From Acidimicrobiia bacterium (GTDB lineage Bacteria; Actinomycetota; Acidimicrobiia; Spongiisociales; ZC4RG35): 9,862 nucleotides of DNA. The position numbers and the translations under genes were made by a program. How positions within the stretch are numbered: the stretch's first letter is position 1; each line of letters starts with the position of its first letter. The stretch lies in contig JAICND010000026.1 of NCBI GenBank assembly GCA_025929005.1, positions 1 to 9,862 on the forward strand. Reading direction: 5' to 3'. The notes under the pieces are model-generated. The model was not told the DNA's origin and searched no databases. It worked only from the letters and a program-made list of their open reading frames with translations. Shown piece after piece: positions 6,271 through 9,862 of this stretch.

Positions 6271-6277
6271 CGGTTAG

Positions 6278-8767
6278 GTGTTTGAGCGATTTACCGACAG
6301 AGCGCGGCGGGTGGTGGTCCTCGCCCAGGAGGAAGCTCGCGGTCTCAATCACAGTTACATCGGTACCGAACACATCCTTCTCGGTCTTCTCAACGAGGGT
6401 GAAGGCATCGCCGCCCGCGCCCTGGAAGGTATGGGCATAAACCTTCAAAACGTTCGTGATCAGGTCGTGGAGATCATCGGCCAAGGTGCCCAAGCTCCAC
6501 AAGGTCACATTCCCTTCACACCGCGGGCCAAGAAGGTCCTTGAGCTTTCGCTGCGTGAAGCTCTCCAACTCGGTCACAACTACATCGGCACCGAGCACAT
6601 CCTCCTCGGTCTCATCCGCGAGGGTGAAGGGGTGGCGGCTCAGGTGCTCCAGAAGCTCGGCGCCGAGCTGGTCAAGGTCCGCAACTCTGTCAACCAACTT
6701 CTGAGTGGCCCCGGTGGGGGAGAAGAGCAGTCTCCTTCGAGTGGATCCTCGGGCCGGGAGTCAGCTCCGTCAGGCTCGACCGTCCTCGATCAGTTCGGAC
6801 GCAACCTCACCCAGATGGCCCGTGAACGCAAGCTGGATCCGGTCATCGGACGCACCCGCGAGATCGAGCGGGTGATGCAGATCCTGTCACGACGCACCAA
6901 GAACAACCCCGTCTTGATTGGCGAGCCCGGGGTAGGGAAGACCGCCATCGTCGAGGGCCTGGCCCAGCGCATTGTCGCCAACGACGTGCCCGAGACCCTC
7001 ACCAACCGTCAGCTTTACACACTGGATCTGGGCGCCTTGGTCGCCGGGTCGCGTTACCGCGGTGACTTCGAAGAGCGGCTTAAGAAGGTCTTGAAGGAGA
7101 TCCGCACCCGCGGCGACATCATCCTCTTCATCGACGAGATTCACACTCTGGTTGGTGCCGGGGCCGCCGAAGGTGCCATCGACGCGGCTTCCATACTCAA
7201 ACCGATGCTCGCCCGGGGCGAATTGCAGACCATCGGAGCTACCACCCTTGAGGAGTACCGCAAGTACCTCGAAAAGGACTCCGCCCTTGAGCGACGATTC
7301 CAACCTGTCCAGGTCGAGGAGCCGTCGGTCTCGGACACCATCTCGATCCTGATGGGCCTCAAAGACCGTTACGAGCTCCACCATTCGGTTCGGTTCACCG
7401 ATCAAGCGATCGTCTCGGCCGCCAATCTGGCCGACCGGTACATCTCCGACCGTCATCTCCCCGACAAGGCGATCGATCTGATTGACGAGGCCGGTTCGCG
7501 TATGCGTATCTACCGGTCGTCACGCGACCCCGACCTGGCTGATCTCGACAAGCGGATGAGCGATGTCCGCCGTCAGAAGAGCGAAGCGGTCACGGCCCAG
7601 CAATTCGAGCGTGCTGCTCAGTTGCGTGATCAAGAGCGCGGCCTTCTCACCGATCGGATGGAGCGTGAAACCGCCATCAAGGCCTCCGGAGGCGACTCCG
7701 GTTGGGTCATCGACGAAGAGGAGATCGCCGAAGTGCTCGCCCAGTGGACTGGTATTCCTGTCCACCGGCTCACCGAAGAAGAGACGGCCCGTCTCGTCCA
7801 CATGGAGGCTGAACTCCACCTGCGTATCGTCGGCCAGCACGACGCCATCGTCGCCGTTTCCAAGGCGATCCGTCGCACACGGGCCGGACTCAAGGATCCC
7901 AAGCGACCCTCTGGCTCCTTCATCTTCCTGGGGCCCTCCGGGGTCGGCAAGACCGAAACGGCCAAAGCCCTGGCAGCCTTTTTGTTTGGCAACGAAGACG
8001 CCCTGATTCAGCTGGACATGTCCGAGTACATGGAGAAGCACACTGTCAGCCGGCTGGTTGGCTCCCCCCCCGGATACGTCGGTTACGACGAAGGTGGTCA
8101 GCTCACCGAAGCCGTGCGACGCAAGCCCTTCTCGGTGGTTCTGTTCGATGAGATCGAGAAAGCCCACCCCGATGTGTTCAACACGTTGCTTCAGATCCTG
8201 GAGGACGGCCGCCTCACCGACGCCCAGGGACGGACGGTCGACTTCAAGAACACGGTCATCATCATGACCTCCAACCTCGGCACCCGCGATCTCCGCAAGA
8301 AGTCGGTCGGATTCCACTCTGACGGCGACGACGTCACCTACCAGGCAATGAAGGAAAAAGTCACGGAGGAGCTCAAGAAGCATTTCCGGCCCGAGTTCAT
8401 AAATCGTCTCGATGAGATCATCGTTTTCCACGAGCTCACTATCGAGGAGATCAAACTCATCGTCGATCTCATGCTGGTCCGGGTCCGTCAGCAGCTCGCC
8501 TCCCAGAGCCTTGATCTGGTTCTCACCGACGACGCCACCCAGTTCTTAGGCACCAAGGGTTACGACCGCGAGATGGGGGCCCGACCGCTGCGACGGGCGA
8601 TCCAACGGCTGCTGGAGGATCCGCTTTCCGAGCGGGTGCTGCTCGGAGAGTTCAAGGCCGGGTCGACCGTCCTGGTCACGGTTGAGGAAGGCGCCGAGGA
8701 GTTGACCTTCGAGGCTGTCGAGGCAGTCCCGGCCAAAACCCCGGTCGCCATGGCTGGACAGGAATAG
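6278..8767 (+). CDS. clpC: ATP-dependent Clp protease ATPase subunit ClpC
   Basis: ClpC is a class 1 Hsp100 unfoldase that threads substrates into ClpP and is the main cytoplasmic Clp ATPase in Actinobacteria. The 829-residue protein is complete. It has two N-domain repeats (about 1-65 and 78-142, sharing YIGTEHILLGL), a Gly/Ser-rich linker (144-166), first AAA+ module with Walker A GEPGVGKT (215-222), Walker B ILFIDEI (282-288) and arginines 339-340, a UVR-containing middle domain (QFERAAQLRDQERGLL, 442-457), and second AAA+ module with Walker A GPSGVGKT (552-559), Walker B VLFDEI (621-626) and sensor 2 GARPLRRAIQR (767-777). A VGF tripeptide (677-679) sits where the ClpP-docking loop is expected. 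The middle domain is short, as in ClpC rather than ClpB. In M. tuberculosis clpC1 also lies close to lysS. The stop is 4 bases from that of the convergent gene. Confidence 0.97.
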   Translation: MFERFTDRARRVVVLAQEEARGLNHSYIGTEHILLGLLNEGEGIAARALEGMGINLQNVRDQVVEIIGQGAQAPQGHIPFTPRAKKVLELSLREALQLGHNYIGTEHILLGLIREGEGVAAQVLQKLGAELVKVRNSVNQLLSGPGGGEEQSPSSGSSGRESAPSGSTVLDQFGRNLTQMARERKLDPVIGRTREIERVMQILSRRTKNNPVLIGEPGVGKTAIVEGLAQRIVANDVPETLTNRQLYTLDLGALVAGSRYRGDFEERLKKVLKEIRTRGDIILFIDEIHTLVGAGAAEGAIDAASILKPMLARGELQTIGATTLEEYRKYLEKDSALERRFQPVQVEEPSVSDTISILMGLKDRYELHHSVRFTDQAIVSAANLADRYISDRHLPDKAIDLIDEAGSRMRIYRSSRDPDLADLDKRMSDVRRQKSEAVTAQQFERAAQLRDQERGLLTDRMERETAIKASGGDSGWVIDEEEIAEVLAQWTGIPVHRLTEEETARLVHMEAELHLRIVGQHDAIVAVSKAIRRTRAGLKDPKRPSGSFIFLGPSGVGKTETAKALAAFLFGNEDALIQLDMSEYMEKHTVSRLVGSPPGYVGYDEGGQLTEAVRRKPFSVVLFDEIEKAHPDVFNTLLQILEDGRLTDAQGRTVDFKNTVIIMTSNLGTRDLRKKSVGFHSDGDDVTYQAMKEKVTEELKKHFRPEFINRLDEIIVFHELTIEEIKLIVDLMLVRVRQQLASQSLDLVLTDDATQFLGTKGYDREMGARPLRRAIQRLLEDPLSERVLLGEFKAGSTVLVTVEEGAEELTFEAVEAVPAKTPVAMAGQE

Positions 8768-8771
8768 GGCT

Positions 8772-9701
8772 CTAGTAAGCCATCGTCACTGTGCGGTGGT
8801 GTGGGCCCATCAGGGCGGCCTCCGATCCCAAGACCGCGTCATGCCACAAGGCGTAGTCCAGGGCTGGGGTTGACACCGGATTACCGATGCGGTTGAGGTC
8901 GGCTCGAAGCTGGTCGCCCGCGTAGACCGTTGCCCAGCGGATCGCCACTTCCCAATCGGAGCCAGCGGGAACCAAACGGCCCCCATCGACGGTGCTGCTC
9001 AATTCCGACTCGTAGCGAAGCACCCCGTAGTAGCGAAGCACTTTCGGCAGCATGTAGTCGGGGTACACCGGAAAGGTTTCGAGGCGACCGATCGGTCTCG
9101 AAGAACGTGAGTTCATCATTGCTACGCAGAGGTGGGCGAGCTTGTTGAATGAGAGCTTGCCCAGCGACGTTTCAGCCTCATCGCGGTATCCGGGGATCGT
9201 CTCGACCAATAACTGGACGAGGCGGGGACCGTCCCAGTGCGCCCGCTCGTTCATCTTCAATGCTTGACCTCCCCACCGATCGAACAGAGCCCGGGCGACC
9301 CCTTGCATGGTCGTCGCCCGCTCGTTGATCATCTGAAGGCTGCCGCGTCCGGCGAAGAATTCCCGCGCTTGGAGGGGACCGAAGTCAAGGAAGTCCTCAA
9401 CTTGAAGGGGCTGGCGCGCAAAGCATGCGAACAGCCCGGGGGCATCGTCGAGCCAGACCCCTTCGAATTCGGTCGCCCAGACGGGTTCGCCGGTGGGCGG
9501 CCATAGACATGCGACTACTGAGCAACCGAGGACACAGAAGTCGAACCAGTCTTCGTCCTTCCAGGATGGCAGTCCCGGATAGTCAAACGCCGGGGGCGGA
9601 AAATCGCGCTCTCTCCACCTTTCGGCGAGTCCGCCGCTGGCAGTCCGGTCGATGACCACGCCCCATTCCGGGGGTGGTGGAGAGGTTCGGATCAAGGTCA
9701 C
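8772..9701 (-). CDS. Queuosine 5'-phosphate N-glycosylase/hydrolase, Qng1 (DUF2419, queuosine salvage) family
   Basis: Members of this family (human C9orf64/QNG1, and a structurally studied bacterial homologue from Sphaerobacter) release queuine from queuosine 5'-monophosphate so it can be reinserted into tRNA. The C-terminal half matches well. Numbering from the GTG at 9701 (309 residues): ETIPGYRDE (167-175), LSFNKLAHL (183-191), FPVYPDYMLPKVLRYYGVLRY (210-230, the family's DYRLPQVL block), WEVAIRWATVYAGDQL (250-265) and LDYALWHDA (281-289). The N-terminal half is more divergent, with a Cys/Trp-rich stretch (WFDFCVLGCSVVACLW, 52-67). The frame is open upstream to an ATG at 9785, adding 28 residues without family resemblance. 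I prefer GTG 9701 because a CATAAT box lies 6 bases upstream, suggesting a leaderless transcript. Catalytic residues were not checked individually. The gene is convergent with clpC and divergent from the next. Confidence 0.75.
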   Translation of the reverse strand: MTLIRTSPPPPEWGVVIDRTASGGLAERWRERDFPPPAFDYPGLPSWKDEDWFDFCVLGCSVVACLWPPTGEPVWATEFEGVWLDDAPGLFACFARQPLQVEDFLDFGPLQAREFFAGRGSLQMINERATTMQGVARALFDRWGGQALKMNERAHWDGPRLVQLLVETIPGYRDEAETSLGKLSFNKLAHLCVAMMNSRSSRPIGRLETFPVYPDYMLPKVLRYYGVLRYESELSSTVDGGRLVPAGSDWEVAIRWATVYAGDQLRADLNRIGNPVSTPALDYALWHDAVLGSEAALMGPHHRTVTMAY

Positions 9702-9703
9702 AT

Positions 9704-9716
9704 TCTCATTATGAGA
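9704..9716. promoter_or_regulatory. 13-base palindrome overlapping a probable -10 box of the Qng1-family gene
   Basis: TCTCAT-T-ATGAGA is a perfect inverted repeat centred on 9710. On the minus strand it contains CATAAT, a good -10 match ending 6 bases before the GTG at 9701, which would make that transcript leaderless. The palindrome could be an operator covering the promoter. A clear -35 box is not visible. Confidence 0.4.
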
Positions 9717-9766
9717 TAAGCCGAGGATGAAATGCGCTGACGGGGCCAGGCCACGGCTCAGTCGTT

Positions 9767-9772
9767 TACACT
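9767..9772 (+). promoter_or_regulatory. Possible -10 box for the gene starting at 9843
   Basis: TACACT fits TAnnnT and would place transcription about 64 bases before GTG 9843. It lies in the 141-base gap between the two divergent genes (9702-9842), which otherwise shows only the palindrome at 9704-9716 and a T-run at 9810-9815. No matching -35 was found. Confidence 0.25.
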
Positions 9773-9830
9773 CCCGCCGGGGCACGAACCACCCCCATGG
9801 TTTAGGCCTCTTTTTCCTGAAAACAACGAG

Positions 9831-9836
9831 AGAGGA
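9831..9836 (+). promoter_or_regulatory. Shine-Dalgarno site for the gene starting at 9843
   Basis: AGAGGA ends 6 bases before GTG 9843, in a purine-rich stretch. It is the main reason to call a new gene at the window edge. Confidence 0.55.
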
Positions 9837-9842
9837 AACAAC

Positions 9843-9862
9843 GTGTTCGAGAGACGCAGATC
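9843..9862 (+). CDS. Start of an unidentified gene, cut by the window end
   Basis: A GTG preceded by a good Shine-Dalgarno site opens a frame reading MFERRR before the window ends. Six codons are too few to name a product. It is divergent from the Qng1-family gene across a 141-base gap, so the two probably have separate promoters there. Confidence 0.5.

Noticed and set aside
6335..6645. Similar DNA segments within the clpC 5' region (TACATCGG...CACATCC...CTCGGTCT)
   Set aside because: This is the ancient duplication of the Clp N-domain, normal for the family, not a new repeat.
6155..6697. Minus-strand open frame of 180 codons spanning the clpC promoter and 5' end
   Set aside because: It would run through the clpC promoter and Shine-Dalgarno region and is antisense to the N-domain; its apparent internal repeats (ENVxGADV-like) mirror the duplicated ClpC N-domain.
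7520..8431. Minus-strand open frame of 303 codons inside clpC
   Set aside because: It is antisense to well-conserved ClpC coding sequence, resembles no known family, and is the typical frame shadow of a high-GC gene.
9702..9785. 28-residue N-terminal extension of the Qng1-family protein
   Set aside because: The extension shows no family resemblance and covers the likely divergent promoter region; a -10 box just upstream of GTG 9701 supports the shorter form, though this is not proven.

Overview
The window is high-GC, gene-dense bacterial DNA with frequent GTG starts. The plus-strand order folK, DUF2520 protein, panC, coaX, lysS and later clpC is the folate/pantothenate/lysyl-tRNA synthetase/ClpC neighbourhood known from Actinobacteria (Mycobacterium tuberculosis has folK, Rv3603c, panC, panD, coaX, lysS, clpC1 in this order). 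The absence of panD, the degenerate GGDEF protein and the queuosine-salvage gene suggest an actinobacterium outside the Mycobacteriales, possibly Acidimicrobiia. That lineage call is inference.

Layout. 1-4427 (+) is a tight operon: folK (5' end outside the window), a Rossmann/DUF2520 oxidoreductase-like gene, panC, coaX and lysS. The middle junctions are stop/start overlaps (ATGA at 1344-1347, TGATG at 2223-2227). lysS ends at a perfect 21-bp hairpin with a GAAA loop (4428-4473). 4485-6155 (-) holds a long-chain polyprenyl diphosphate synthase followed by a small degenerate GGDEF protein, convergent with lysS. 6278-8767 (+) is full-length clpC behind a strong Shine-Dalgarno and a TATACT box. 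8772-9701 (-) is a queuosine 5'-phosphate salvage enzyme (Qng1/DUF2419 family) whose stop lies 4 bases from that of clpC. A new plus-strand gene begins at 9843 and leaves the window after six codons.

How the genes work together. folK serves folate synthesis. The DUF2520 protein (candidate ketopantoate reductase), PanC and CoaX would act at consecutive stages from ketopantoate to 4'-phosphopantothenate, the CoA precursor; panB and panD are not in the window. LysS charges tRNA-Lys. The polyprenyl synthase probably makes the menaquinone side chain. ClpC is the unfoldase of the Clp protease. Qng1 would free queuine for tRNA modification.

Most of the window is ordinary housekeeping sequence and I see no clearly new multi-gene system. 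The most interesting points are the GGDEF-like protein that has lost its catalytic motif but keeps an RxxD inhibitory-site motif, the perfect hairpin after lysS, a frame-shifting heptamer repeat at the DUF2520/panC junction, and a bacterial queuosine-salvage gene. No tRNA, rRNA, CRISPR array, insertion sequence or integrase was seen, and no gene-free stretch exceeds about 140 bases.
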